Shown here: piece by piece, positions 37,207-51,100 of the stretch
Numbering within the stretch: the stretch's first letter is position 1
Layout: each line of letters begins with the position of its first letter
DNA from: Lepidodermella squamata
Lineage: Eukaryota > Gastrotricha
NCBI GenBank assembly: GCA_047495785.1
Contig: JBLDXI010000004.1
Coordinates: forward strand, 186,001 to 250,000
Reading direction: 5' to 3'
Length of the DNA: 64,000 nt
The notes under the pieces: model-generated
Seen by the model: the letters and a program-made list of their open reading frames with translations, nothing else
Database searches by the model: none
What the model was told of the DNA's origin: nothing
Program-made: the position numbers and the translations under genes

Positions 37207-37661
37207 CCGTAGTTACCGAAATACTAACCCGGGCTTATGCAAAAATTGTCAGCTCCAAAAATGGGGAAAAGTAGGCTACTATTCGAGACTAGGCTTCTAT
37301 TTGAGATTTATATTTGAGGCTTATGCAACGATGACCCTACTTTATTTTCCGTCTTTCAATCTCATAACTCATCAAATTGTTCATTATTAACTTTGTGCTA
37401 GGTTTTCTAATAGCTGAAAATTAAGAATAATAAGGAACGCTGCGAAAAGTATAACCGTAAAACGCAGATTATCAAACATCTTCAGGCATTTTTCGTTTTT
37501 AATTACCGTTCAGCGGAGCCAGAGCACATGTTTCGAACGTGCCGTAGTAGCCTAGGCTACTATTCGAGATAGGATTATGCATCGACGATTTTCAATTTAC
37601 CCAGGCTTCTAAACGAGACAGGCTTTTAAACGAGTGGGGGCTTATATTTCGGTAACTACGG
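37207..37661. mobile_element. Tc1/mariner-type MITE with TA duplication
   Basis: The 17-bp inverted ends CCGTAGTTACCGAAATA (37207–37223) and TATTTCGGTAACTACGG (37645–37661) are perfect and each is bordered by TA. Subterminal GGCTTATGCA and AGGCTTCTA motifs recur inverted. No transposase is present. It lies between genes E and I. Confidence 0.75.
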
Positions 37662-38257
37662 TATTCTGAATTTTATCAAATTTTTAATCTTCTAATTTTG
37701 AATTCATCATAGTAGAATAATCTAGATTTGTTTTAATATTTAAATTTGATAATTTTGAAAATCGAACTTACTAATCTGAATCCCGCGAAGCTGAACTCAT
37801 TTTTTTATTTAATTTCTAAAATCCCATTTTCATTGACAAATTCACAATATGCTAAATGTATTGGGTGTAGTGATCCAAGCTATTTCAGACCTTAAAAATA
37901 ATTTTCTTCTAAAAAATAAAAACCTTGACGCTCAATGCACAGCTATCCACTGAACTACTGTGTGCCCATTTTGATATGTAATAATTATTGAATGACATTC
38001 AATTACGTGTACTTTAGAATTTTTTAATGTAATTTAGTGTAAATATTCCATTAAATATGTTCCATGTCAACGAATTTACGCGGGGGGGAAGGGGTGGGCT
38101 CATGAGGTTAATTTTTGTGGCTACATCCCAATGTTTCGCTAATCGCGTGTTCGCGTTCATTGAAATAAACAACTTTCAAACTACTAACACGCGATCAACG
38201 TTTGAAAATGAATGAGTGCGCTGTTTTCATTCATTCAAGAATTTTTATGCTCTTTCA
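37662..38257. other. Intergenic DNA upstream of gene I
   Basis: AT-rich, no gene seen. CGCGTG at 38144–38149 and CACGCG at 38188–38193 resemble the shared promoter element of the family, 65–115 bp upstream of the putative start of gene I. Confidence 0.4.
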
Positions 38258-40760
38258 ATGACAACATTGCAATTTATTTACGTCATAACTGGGCTAATTC
38301 AAGCAGGCCACACTGCTACGTACGTTCCTTGCTTCTCGCGGACGAACGACGCGTTCAATGGCTGCAAAACACAGTGTTCGATTCTTCAAGAGTATCAGGT
38401 AGAACTTAATGGACTTGTATTTTCTAGCTTTTAATGCTGAGATTTCTTCAGCTTGGAGGAACTTATGCGACCTCATCATCATGCAGGACTGGGACTATTA
38501 AATTTTCTATTTGTCTATTCTTTCTATTTGATAAATTTGTTCGCAGTGGGCTCAAAGTTGTTTCAACTACAAAACAATCAGCATGCGATGTCTGCCTGGC
38601 AAGATCAGCTGTTCCGCTGATGAAATCGAGGTAGGGTAAAGTTTGTTTTCCAATTAGCAAAATTTGAATTAGCTTGAATAATTCGGTTTCCACTTTCGAA
38701 CTGAAAGTGAAAGAGAAGAAACTGAAACCGTGACAAACTGCGCCTATTCGTTCAAGATTTCGTCGATCGTGTTCTTCGTCGATTTCGAAGCAGCTCTACA
38801 AACGGACGCGCCGTCGTGACAGTCGCATTGATAGCCATCCGAAGCCAAACGAGCGTAACCACCTTGGTTCAAGAGCCTAATTTCAAGATTTAGCACCAGC
38901 AAGTTGTTGAGCTAGCCAGAAATGCGGTAAATTCGATGTGAAAAAACGAAAAAATGAAGAATGCGAGAAAAAAATGAACAAGAAACAAATCCTATGATTT
39001 TTTCAAGTTGGATATTTTCATTACAAATCAAATCAATAGCAAATCAGCGCGAGTGTATCATGCCATACTAGTAACCCTTTAACACGCATATACGGACGCC
39101 AGGTTATATGGGTTTAAAATCGCCTTCAGGCTGATATTTCGTCCTTCGGCAGCGCCTCAGGCCGATCAATCATATAAACCTGTATATTATATAAAATCCG
39201 AAACATTTTCGCTATTTCAGATTAAAATCGGCCACTTGTTTGGCGCAATGTACAGAACCTGCCGTGCGCAAATTCTGAAATTTCTGGTTTGTCTACTTGA
39301 AAATACTTAGCATATTTCAGTGCTCTTTATGACGCTTTTATGACGCTCTTTGAGATTTTACAATTTCAAAATAGGCAACCTTTTTTAGTTGATAGCTGTT
39401 CACTTTTTGCAGTACATACATTATTACCCTCATCAAGTGACGAGAGCAAAGACGACTGCGCCCTGCGCTGAGTCAGCGAAATGCTTTCAAGAAAATGAAA
39501 AAGCTTTAATTAGGGCAGATTTTGTTGTCGAAAAACTTGACAAAATTTGGGTTACGATGTATTTTGTCCTTATTTACCTATCTGAAAAGAAAATAAAAAA
39601 TGCACGAACTATTTTGGGTGAATTTGGGGTAATTTCAGCAAAATACAGCTTGAGACTCAAACATTTTATTTTTTTTCGCGCTACATCGAATTTATTGAAA
39701 AATGTTTCTTGCCCTTAAAAGTTTGGGCGTTTGAAAAGTTACCGCCAAAACCCTGACCCACTTTGGAGATATAGCGTTTTGTTAACTTGAAAAATCACAA
39801 ATTTACAAAGTAGTCTTTCCAAAGTATTTCAGCTGTGCGGTATTGATCCTGGCGACATAATGACTCTTAGGCGACTTCTGGCTGGCTGTTTACTATGAAA
39901 ATGTTTTGCATGAAAACACCCCAAAACCTAAAAAAAAACCTAAAACCTAACTGGTACCGGTTTGAACCGGTTCATATTGACCCAGAAACTTTTGTTCTGT
40001 AAAGTATTGGAAAGTAAAATATCTCCAGCTGGGAATATTCAAAATTTCCCAAACCGTAAAAACTAAATCGAGTGTAAATTACAAGACAAAAATTTATTTC
40101 CCCCTACATTGAATCTTGATGAAAAAATCTTCATCTTGGTCCTGCGGCTTTTCATTTATCGAGCTCAAATTTATTCAAAGCATTTTATTTCTATATATAT
40201 ATCGTTTGATTACCGAAACGTTATGCGTCTCCTATTTTATAAGATTGTACAGCTGCGTCGCGCCAGATCAAGCCCTCACTTGCCGCAGCCGCTGCTCAGA
40301 TGGCGAAACGCGATACCCGCCATCAAACGTCTTCTCAAATAATCGAATCTGCGATCTCGCACCGAAGACTTTTTCTGTTGTCGGCGGAAGCGAAATGACG
40401 AGAAGTGCAGCTATCGAACTGTGCCTCAGCAACAGAGCTCAAATAGCTATGCCGAAAACTATTGACGAGTCAGGAGGAATATCATTGATAAGGTCGAGCA
40501 GGATCAGACTGAGCCTAAACATTTCAAAGGATGGCTTGGCTTGATTAAAACAGCTGATAACAGGCTGGTCTGGGAAGACGGCACGCAGCGCCCTGATAAT
40601 CGAGACAACCTTGTGCCCAATTTTGTTCCATCGCCGGTTGAGCTTTGCACCCACCTGCAATACGACCGCGGCTTAGACAATTACTTCATAGTACTGGCGA
40701 ATTGCTTCTTATGTTGCCTGCGAGAAATATTCCATCTAACTGCAAGAGCTTATTCTTCGA
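38258..40760 (+). pseudogene. Gene I: degenerate four-Cys-module/C-type lectin gene
   Basis: Exon 1 (38258–38398) has a signal peptide (MTTLQFIYVITGLIQAG) and YVPCFSRTNDAFNGC. Exon 2 (38452–38493, GGTYATSSSCRTG) lacks a GT or GC donor at the conserved position. Exon 3 (38547–38630) reads WAQSCFNYKTISMRCLPGKI and ends at a good GTAGGG donor. The next exons are not recognisable, apart from degenerate traces near 38740–38870. At 40250–40440 a Cys-rich module runs into a CTLD start (CDLAPKTFSVVGG..AAIELC) without the usual intron. The CTLD core FKGWLGLIKTADNRLVWEDG near 40523 is in another frame. Lost donor, missing exons and frame change argue for a pseudogene; an unusual active gene cannot be ruled out. 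Confidence 0.55.
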
Positions 40761-40764
40761 TACA

Positions 40765-41281
40765 TTGGTTCAACTCTATGACCGATTATGTTTTTTTTCT
40801 TTCACGTATTCAAATCGGGAGAACTTGAGAAAATCGAAATGAAACGCAGTTTACCTAATAAATATTAATTTCATTGACCTTCTCGTGGTTGAAGGTGATT
40901 TAGCAGCGGGTTCATTATTCCGGCACAGCAGAAATACTCGAAGTTGCGATGAAAACGGGAGAGCCTATGAGGTGGCTTTTTCCGAGCTCTGATCCAATTC
41001 CGACGGCGATTATGCTAACATCTGTATAGGGTTCTCGCTTGTAAATCAAACGATTATGCAAATCAAACGAACGTAATCAACGTAAGGAAACCTATAATCG
41101 ATAATTGATGAGGTGCACTCCTGACTTATTCCTTATTCCATCGAACATTTAAAAAAAAGTTAAGGTTGTCACCACCCAATCGGAAACTGAGATTAAATAA
41201 AACGTTGAATTTTCTGGTTGTTTTGTTGAAAATATGAAAATGATATAATCCGTTGGTTCCGACGTTTCCAACTCAAAATGG
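40765..41281. other. Intergenic stretch without a supported gene
   Basis: No exon, repeat or element ends are recognised here between gene I and the non-LTR fragment. Confidence 0.4.
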
Positions 41282-41790
41282 TTAAATGGTTCGAGAAAAG
41301 AAAATGAAAGTTCGAAGGTTTCGTTTTACTCCAGTTAGGCAAGACTGATGTGAAATGCGATGTAACCACCATGATATTTTATTGTTAAAAACAACAAAAG
41401 CCCGCAGAATGTGACCCAAGGTTTCCGGTACTCTTCCACATCTACGGCACAAGATATCACCGTTAGCTCGATTACCAGGATTCGTTCGTACGGGAACCAC
41501 GTTACAGCGCATTTTAATCAAATTTGTAACATCGCTGCTGGAAAGACCGTTTCCATTTCTTAACCAGAAGCTCGAAGAAATGGATTCGCCAAACTGGGAA
41601 ACGCCAGCGCCTTATGTTTCAGTGAGCCCCAATAGGCAAACTCGCGATCACGCATCGCTGTTCTAAGGATTTTGACGATCGGCTTATCTTCGTCCAGTTC
41701 AACATCTTCGGGTGTAATTTGCTGGTCTTTTGAAGCAATTTGCAATCTCCAATGACAGGTCACGACTGGCGTTGACGTAAACGTCATCTA
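41282..41790 (-). pseudogene. R2-like non-LTR retrotransposon 3' fragment
   Basis: On the minus strand NLIKMRCNVVPVRTNPGNRA is followed by CRRCGRVPETLGHIL, the pattern of the C-terminal zinc knuckle (CxxC..ETxxHxL..C) that precedes the restriction-like endonuclease in R2/NeSL/CRE-type elements. An upstream piece (41787–41560) is in a different frame. The expected final cysteine and the endonuclease are not readable. This is a decayed fragment between gene I and the 3' end of gene F. Confidence 0.6.
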
Positions 41791-42189
41791 GCTTTGCGAG
41801 TCGTTCACATATGTTCGCGTGTTGAATAAAGGCTTCCCACTGACCACGAGGAATATAGCCAGTCCACTGTGCTTAGTTGTTGCATATTTTTTGGCGTTCA
41901 GCTCGAGGCCGATGGAATGAAACAGATCTCTAACTTACTTGGCAACCCATCGTAAAAAATAAACAGGTCAGAAAAATCGACTTGACTCGCGCATATTTGC
42001 TGTGTAGGTTCCAAATGAAAATAAGACCTTTGATTTATTCTTATGAACGATAAAGAAAACGAAACACATTTTCATAACATATTACATACGTGAATCATAA
42101 GTATTAGGGTTACGACTTGAAAATAATTAAGCACACGTCTGTCTGTTTGTTTCGTTAAGAATAATCGACTTCGCTGCAGCATATTCGTC

Positions 42190-45100
42190 TTAAAAGCTGC
42201 CTGATAGATCATCATCGACGCATTTTTTGTACGAGGCGTACATCGGCACCGGAGTGTCCAAGGTTTTCTGCGAGAAAGCACGGTTTGGACAAACGATTTC
42301 TTCAGTTCAACGACGAAAACTCACAGTTGATGGCGGGCATTGAGGAGATTCTTCCGGCGCGCAGAGGCTGAAGTGCTCAGTCGTCTCGTCAAAGCAACGG
42401 TAATGCCTTATCTAATATGAATTGAAAATAACATGGTGCACTTCGTACGAGCCGCAGAACTAGTATCAATCATAATTAGGAAATAAATCAAATCCGCAAT
42501 TGAATAAAAAATTGCGCTAGAGATTCGACTATAAAATGACCTCGGACTTCCTGTTCAAATTTCTAAATTTACCTCGGCAGTCCCGATGAAACACATGTCG
42601 TAACCAGCACTGGCAGTAGCTCCGCTAATTGTTCCATACTAAAAATTACACGAAGCAATCAGAGAATGAATCGGTTCAGTGACTTCATGAAGCATAAATC
42701 ATAAGCCACTGAACCCGGAACCCGCGCTTATTCAAATTCGAAACGTACCACTGGGTAATTTGTCGGGCATGATTGCGTAATAGAGCCAACGCACAACCGG
42801 CTGCCGTTGAAGGGCGTGTAACAGTATGAGAAGCCCTATGCGAAAAATATAGAGACATACATTCCAATGCGGTAAACCAGCGGTTCCCAAACTTTCTGGC
42901 TTACACGAGACAGAAGTGGAAAGGTTTCCAAATTTGACCAAAAAAACTCCTAAAAACTCCTACAAATGAGGCATACCTCCGGGTTTTCCCTGAAATTCAT
43001 TTCCCAATTCTTCAATTCAATTAAAAATATATAAAATCTGTAACGTGCTTAAATAGCAAGGGTTTGTTTTGATTGTAAGTATCCATTATCGTCTCTTAAC
43101 GTGAGTTTGGCTTAAGCTTCTTCATAAAAAAGCTGCCAAGTGGCTATTTTTTCTCGATTCTGGGTCTGACAATGGTCCAAAAAATGCCTTGCTTGTTTGT
43201 AATTCGAGGCCCATAGGACACGAGTTTCCTACAGGACACTTGAAATTTCGCATAGTACACGAGTTTCCTAAAGTCTTTCCTCAAACTGGCTTCGGATGGA
43301 AAAAAATACAAAAATTACCGCTTTGTTACACAACTCCAAGGTGTCAAACCATGTTCCATCAAATATATTCTGAGCGCACAAAAGGCACGAAAACATGGTC
43401 AGAAGCCAGCATGGGATCATGGCGAGAATTAACATACCGTGCAATTATCGATTTGCCTGGTGCATACAACCGTGTTTCCGGAGAAGCAGCGAAAATTGGG
43501 CAGCTTTTCTTCAGGCGGTGGATCTAGCGAACAAAATTTAGTCAAGTGTTTTTCATAGAGCGCCTCTCCTACCGTAGATGCACTGGTATCGATTGTCGTA
43601 AGTAATCCAAGAGGCTTTTACCTGAACAATGGCGACAGGTTAAAGAACAACATTCAGTGCAAGAAGTAACGGGGTGATGTCGTACCTGAGACATGTCGTT
43701 ACAAACCAAGCGCGTTTTGGCAATACAGTCCACTGGCTTGCGATCCTTTGACAAACAAGGCACATTTGGAACCTGGGACGAATCGTTCTCATAACATATG
43801 CAAACAGGGTGATCAGGTGACTGACCATGTACTCTTTAAGGCAGACGCCGTATAAATCGCCGAACGCATTGGTGGTCCCTCCGTACTCCAAAGGTTCACC
43901 TGGATCTATTTCAATTTCTGGTACGTTGTTCGCATTTAACACGCGATCGGCAACCATGCCATTTGGACACGAGTTCTCATTGGGGCCTCTATATGCTCGG
44001 CAGATACCAGCGGTTGAATTCGCGCTTGGACGAGTTGCCGGGACACAATAGACGACATCCTGTCAATACAAAAAATAGAAATTTCTACGCTGAATCTAAA
44101 GAAGAGTTATCTTGAAAAAAGCTGAAAAAGCTGAACGAAAAGTAGTTTTATGCCTATTAAAAATTTCGAAATTTGTTCCCGCTAAAAGTGAGACCCAATT
44201 ATCTGTTATCTGACAAGATATTTGACCAACAATGCGAAGATTTTAACACATTTAATTTAAAATCTAGGCTACGTCCCACGCCAAACATACACCGTTTTCG
44301 CAGAAGCCCCGTGTGCTGTAGATTTTAGAGTCGACCTCCTGCGACAAAAACAGAATATAAGAACTATGAAATCATTCGATGTTTCTTACATTAGTTTGGC
44401 CTGTCGGGCATTGGCTAGGCAGAGGTATGCAGCTCGAGAATGGAAGTAGCCCTTCGTTTTTGAAGCAGCGAATATGCGGGAAGTACTCGGGTTTCGGCGC
44501 TGCAGACAAAACGTTAAATGCAGAAATTCTGAATGCATTTACGACAGGAATACGAAGTGATGGGTCGATCGAATGGCCGAAATCACCGCTAACTTTGACT
44601 GGTGATTTTATAAGAAAAAACGCCATAACTGCGCATTTTGCGATACAATATCGATGGTTTTGCGCTAAAACAGACCGATAGGCTGCATTCTGATATACGC
44701 CAATAAAAACTGTGCGGAGTATATGCGAGTATATGGTTATACACAGGGCTAATAGCATTTTGGTGCATGCACAAGAGAATGCACTCAGACGAGAGCGATC
44801 GATTCTTCCGCAGTAACATGGTATATTTGCGCATTTTGTTCTCTTGTTTTTTCATTTTTATCATCATTCTTTCTTAGATCTCCCGCATCATTTTTGCTGA
44901 AAGTAGGACATTGAAAGCTTGTGCTTTAAATTACCCACGATTTTAGTAATTCTGACCTGGTCTGTTCATGGGACGGAGTAGGAATGATTTCCATAGTTGT
45001 CCATTTTAAATCGCAGCAAAATTTTCTTCTAGAATGATAGAATCTCCGATAGATTGATAGAGGCTTCTTATCAGATTCTTTAGGAGTTTAGTGAAATCTG

Positions 45101-48100
45101 AGCTTACCACAAAGTTAAACTCCTGTTTTGAGGTTTCAGCAAAAATAGGGTAGAAAGGTTGTTTCGGCTGAGATTCCGAAAGTGGCTGCTGGCTACTCTG
45201 TTAGGAAAATATTCCATTATTTCGTTGTTGTGGCGTTTATCAAGCTGATAATGTGGTTTGGGCCCCTGGATAATTTGAAACTATCGCCCTTTTCCTCAAA
45301 CAACCACCTCCAAAACACAACTTCTGATCAAAGATAGAAAGCCAAGTTTGTCGGTTTGGGGCTCAAACTCCACCTAGAACTTGACAGCTACTTAGACGGA
45401 AACTATAGACTTATCGATCGTGCGTGAATCCTACAATCTACTAACGGTCGAAGGTCGAAGCCTTACGAACAATCGAAACAGTCTCTTAATTAGATCTAAC
45501 CAGAAGTACTCTTCATTGCCTTTTAAAATTTAGCATTTGGTATCAGACGCATGCCATCTTCACAATGCTTAGGAGCCGACTATTCCCATGATTGCTTTGG
45601 CCGCTGAGTAGCCACATCTTTACCATATATTACCGGTGAATGGCGGCCCATTCCAGAAGGGAGGATTTGCTTGGCGGTTTCACGCTTCCTGTCAACCCTT
45701 CCTGTCAGCTTGATAAACGCCGCATTCAATGCATGGATGATTGATGTTGCGGTTATTGGGATTGAACACGGTGATTTTGAGATGCCTAGGCCGTTCGATC
45801 ACATGCTACTCACGTGCTAGGGTCAGCTTTTATACGACTGGGATAACCCCATACCAAGTTTCTGCTGCAGTTAAAACTAACGCGATTTATTGGAATTTCT
45901 GGTTTATGTTTTGGCTGATAAATACCTTTCACAGCAATATACAAAGTGAACCTATCGCTTTGTTATGATATTTAAAACTCCCGATTACTGGCCACTTTAA
46001 CTTCCATCTTTACTCAGTTGGGCAATCCTTCATCGGTAGCTGTAAATCTGAGGTCATACAGCCTTAGGTCAAGAACAGAACTTCTCAGATTGGCAATTCG
46101 GCTTTCGACAACTCCCTGTTTTCTATCCTTGACATTTTAATTTATGACGCTTGTCATTTAGGACTAAAGCATTCAACGTTTCATTTTTAACAACGATTTG
46201 AGCTGATGACTGATAACGACCATTGGCTGAAACAGTTTCCTCCGAGGATAGTGGATTCCAGACACCGCCCATCCAAACAAGCGATGGAAAGAAAACGCAA
46301 GCGCAACTCTGGGAAACCCTACCGTCAGTCAGATAAAGGGGTTAGCGCTAAGTTTAATTCCGGTCGTAAGCCTGTTTACTTCAAGTGTGGTTGCTGGCGT
46401 AAATGCTCCTTGAAATTCAATGAAAATTCAGTCAAACAATGCTTTAACACTTACTGGTCCCGAGCATCTATCGACGCTAGACGAGCATTCATCAACCGTT
46501 ACGTCAGTTATAAACAGAAACGAGAGAATGGTCCTCGAAGATTTGATTATTACTTACCAGGCAACTACTTGGCAACCCCTTCGCCTTCACAATCTAGGGA
46601 CTCAATCGAAGTATGCAGGTCTTTCTTTCTGAAGGCGCTCGATGAAACTCGCGCTTTTATAAACACAACTGTTGAGAAAAAAGTCGAAGACGGCTTCTAC
46701 ATCATACCAGATCAACGCGGTCGCCATAAGCCGCCGAATACCACCAGCGATAATTCTTACAAATTTGTTTATCAGCACATCACTTCTTTCGAGCGATTAG
46801 ACAGTCATTATGCGAGAAGTCAAACTAGCAAGCAATATCTCGGGTCCGCGCTCAATCTGAAGGAAATGCATCGAATGTACTGCATAGCACACCAAAACTG
46901 GGCTCTGCGTACTGATGAGAAACCCGTCAAATACGCTACTTACCGATCCATATTCAAGAGATCTTTTCCCAATCTCGCTTTCAGTCATCCGAAGAAGGAC
47001 ACCTGCAAGAAATGCACACGATTTGCGACTTTGCCGGATGAACTGTTCACCCATGAAGTGATCGTGGAGAAACGGAACCACGAATCCAACAGAGACGCTG
47101 CAAGAGATGCCAAGAATGCTGACAAAATTCTAGCAAAACAGTCGAAAGGATTGATCTTGTGCATCCAGTTTGATATGCAGTCAATCCTCGAAAGCCCTTG
47201 CTGCTCGATAATGTACAAAAAAAGTTCCACACCTCAAACCTGACTTTCTACGATACTTCATCAAAAGATGTCTATTGTTTCATGTGGGATCAAACAGAAG
47301 GGGGTCGTGGGACGGATGAAGTTGGTTCATGTCTCTATAAATTCATCACTGAAATGATTCCTGACGAAGTTGAGCAGTTGATTCTATGGAGCGACAGCAC
47401 TGGAAGCCAAAACAAATCTCAGTACATTGTCAACGCTTTATTCGCAGCCTTGTCCAATTCCAAAGGTAATCTCAAAGTCATCGATCACAAGTTTTTCGAG
47501 CCGGGCCACTCGCAAATGGAATGTGATTCCGTGCATGCCACTATTGAAAGGGAAGCTAAGAAACGAGTCAACATCAGCTATTCAAAGGAATGGAGAGAAA
47601 TCGTGGCCGCGTCGCGGAAGGCTCCGATTGATGCTGATCTGAGACTCGAAGTGTTCGGTGAGGAAACGCCAAACCGCTTGAAAGTGAAACCATACAGCAT
47701 AACTGAAATGCAATTTGCAAGCTTCTTCAGCTTTGACAAGTCACCAAAGTTCGCTCAGTATTTGCAAGACGAACAGAAAAATGATGTTAAATGGTCGGAG
47801 CCATGTTGGTTCAGATACGAGAAAGACTACCCTAATTATCTCCAAACCAAGAAAACTTTCGACTTGGCTTTTCATACTTTCGTCGCCAAGCGCTACAACA
47901 AAGACGTCATTTTGTTTCCTTTCCAACTTGTTCAAAAATACGAAAAGCGATTGCCGATCGAATCCAGTCTTAAGAAGGATCTCATCGAAATGGTCAACAA
48001 AGGCACCATTCCAGAAGCTTATCGCTCAGTCATAATGGCTTACGAAGAAGACGCAGACAAACCTACTGCTTGCAGCATTGACGCTAAACCTCCGCCGTAA

Positions 48101-51100
48101 CATTACGCCCTCGAAACTTGGATGGATATGACTACTTGAAAGCGTTTCAAAATTATTAAAACAAGCTTATTGTTGAGAGTTTGAACTGTGTTTTACTCGA
48201 GCTGTCTAAGAACGATTCAGTCCATGAGTTTCTGAAACGTTTCCTCCATGATTATCTCGGAATTCCCAGCGCAGATACCTCAGAATGACCGCAGTATCGA
48301 AGATATTTGTTGGTCATTATTTGTCCAGTACATATATTTTTTTCACACAGAATACAATGGGCTATATCTTACTACATGTGTGCGTAGTACTATTTATAGT
48401 GCGTAGTACTCTGGATAGGAATTTTTTCATTGGCTCCTTATAGCGCAAAATCATCGATATCGCGAAATTCTAGTTCCTTTTGGTAGCATAAGGCATTTAA
48501 AGCAAGGGGCAATTTGCTGACCCTAACACTTTCGAGCTTATTATCGGAAATTAGAGATTGACGGGAGAAATTCACAACAAGATTCGTAGTAAATGTTAGC
48601 CAACCATTGATGCACTCGCTGAAAGTCGTGAAGTCGATGCCGGTGGAGAATTCGGAAGTCTAGTGAAGAGAGTAGCAAATCATAGGTCATACTCCAGAAT
48701 TCAGATGGCTAGCTCACCGAAGCAGCCGAGCAATCTTCAAATGTTTTTACGCAAGTGACCAAATTGAAGCTGCTGGAATCCAAGCACTGTTTGTACCGAA
48801 TCTGTGAACATAATCAAATATGGCACTTCAGTCTTAATGAATCATAGGTGGCATACCGATGGATTGACAGATGCTGCATAGCTCTGACATGCTGAGTAGG
48901 CGGTCGCGAAAGATGATGGCGCTGCTTGAAAGACCTTTACCTTTATTCAAGGAATGAAAAGCAAGAAAACTCAGAGAACTAAAACATTCATCCAGATGAG
49001 TCACATTTTAAATTAATGAGGACGAGCAATGAGGACGGGGGGGGGGGGCAGCTGGCAACTGTCTAAGAGGAAGTGCCCCACCAGCAGAAGCGCCTCCGAA
49101 AACCGGGGCCATGGACTCGCGGTGAATAAAAAGAAAATGCTATATTATCCTGTATTCACTATAGACGAAAAACTGCAATACCTTCACATTTTCCCTAATT
49201 TTATGAATAATTTCTTTATTTATGCTATGGCTATCCGATTTCATGAATTGAAATATACTTTAATTGGCTTAAATCATTTTTACTGCATCTAATTATATTT
49301 TTTCCACATATAAATCTTGTTTTCGCATCTAGGCATTTTTTCTACAGCTAATTCTACTTTTTCTCACATCTAATTTAAAATTAGCCGAAATGACTTCAAA
49401 CAAATTGAAAAATGATTCAGCGCGTTTTTCTTGACAAGAAAATATATGTTTCTTTCCCAGATCTGGCGCGTGGAATAACGCAGGTGGAGAAATGTTCATA
49501 AAATGTTGCAATCATAATCATGAACTACTGAACCCGCACAAGTTGCGGACAAGAGTCAACACCGGAGCCACTAAGTTGACAAAAAATTAAGCAATCCGAG
49601 ATTCAACGCGTTAACAAGTCATTCAACCTCATTAACAATGGAAAACATTATATGGCTCTGGTCCGATGAATTTATCCTGCGATATTTATCGATTTTTATA
49701 TAAATACAAAATTTGCCGTCAAACGTTATTATTATCACACTTTTGCTAAACACGTACGTGATTTTTTACGCAAACACAAGTAACGGTAGCTTCGACGCCG
49801 CTGCGTCCTGATACGTCTCATGATTTTTTAATAAAATTAAAGCAGCCATACCAAGTTCCAACCGCTTGGGCATCTGTTCCTACATTGAACATGGCCATTT
49901 TTCCGACACGCTGCTGCATTCTGAGAATAAAGACATCTTCTTAGGGAGAACTGATCGAAATCAATGGAAATGGTCATGGAAATTAATGAAGAGTCTTGAA
50001 ACTTGAGGTCGAATGGTTTAAGACCCGCAAGTCATACCCATTTCTCGCAATGCATACGATCGATGTAAGGCCGGGGGCTGAACGACTGGATGAAAATGAG
50101 CGGAATGACAATGAATAGCTGAATCGTTTATAGCAGATTTACCGATGTTTCATTCGCAGCTTCTGAACAGCCAATAGATGTCGGGCGACAGCCTAGAAAA
50201 GACCCAGTTGTTTTGAGAAAACAGCGTACATGTGGTTCGAAATCGACAGGGCGCGATTCTGACATTATAAAAAAATTCACTGTGAATGGCAGATGGATGA
50301 TTTGTTTTCAACTTACGATAGCCTTCTGCGCACTTGGACAGCGTTTTGTAAGTCCCATATGGCACCTTAGAGATAACATTTGAAATAATCTGCCGATAGC
50401 ATAATTAATACGTCTACTCACCGTGCCGATGGGACATTTCAGATCCGACGGCATGCAGGCAGCATAATTCGAACCATTGTAGCAACGCTGATAGGTCAAA
50501 CCCTACGTAAAAAAGGCTAGATGCGGAATAACAACCTTCACGCTCGATCTTTACCGATCTCGTCGAATTCTCGCAATCGGACAGGCTATTACGCAGCAAG
50601 TCGAACCCTCGGAATCGCGCAATCTGATATCAGGTGATATTAATCGGGAGAAAGTATTATCAATACAATATGATCACCTCTAGAGACTTCGCTGGACAAG
50701 AAATATCGCCTGGTAAGCAACGCAGTGTCAACGTTTCCGGATTGTAGCAGCTGTGAGCAGTCTGACGGGTGAATATCAAACAAACGGTAAATCGAACCTA
50801 TTCTTTGTTCGAGATTCATACCCCATAGGTGCACAGCGTTCTGTTTGCGTAAATCTTGCCAGAGAACTGAAAGACGCACAAAGAATATTACGAGGCAAAC
50901 GAATTGTGGCAGCAAAATGTAGAGCCCGTGTGTATGTGTGTGTGCGCGCGACTCTAAGGGTAAAGGGGGCTTTGCGGTATTTTCAGCCCCGAATTAAGAG
51001 TGCGCGAAGTAGGATCCTCCAACTATGGGGTATTTTCAAGCAAATTTTATGACCAAAGGGTCCCCCTGTGGTCTTTTTGCGGGTTTCCACATTGACCCTC

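Noticed and set aside
37990-38060. AT-rich stretch considered as a tRNA candidate
   Set aside because: No A-box and B-box pair at proper spacing and no foldable arms.
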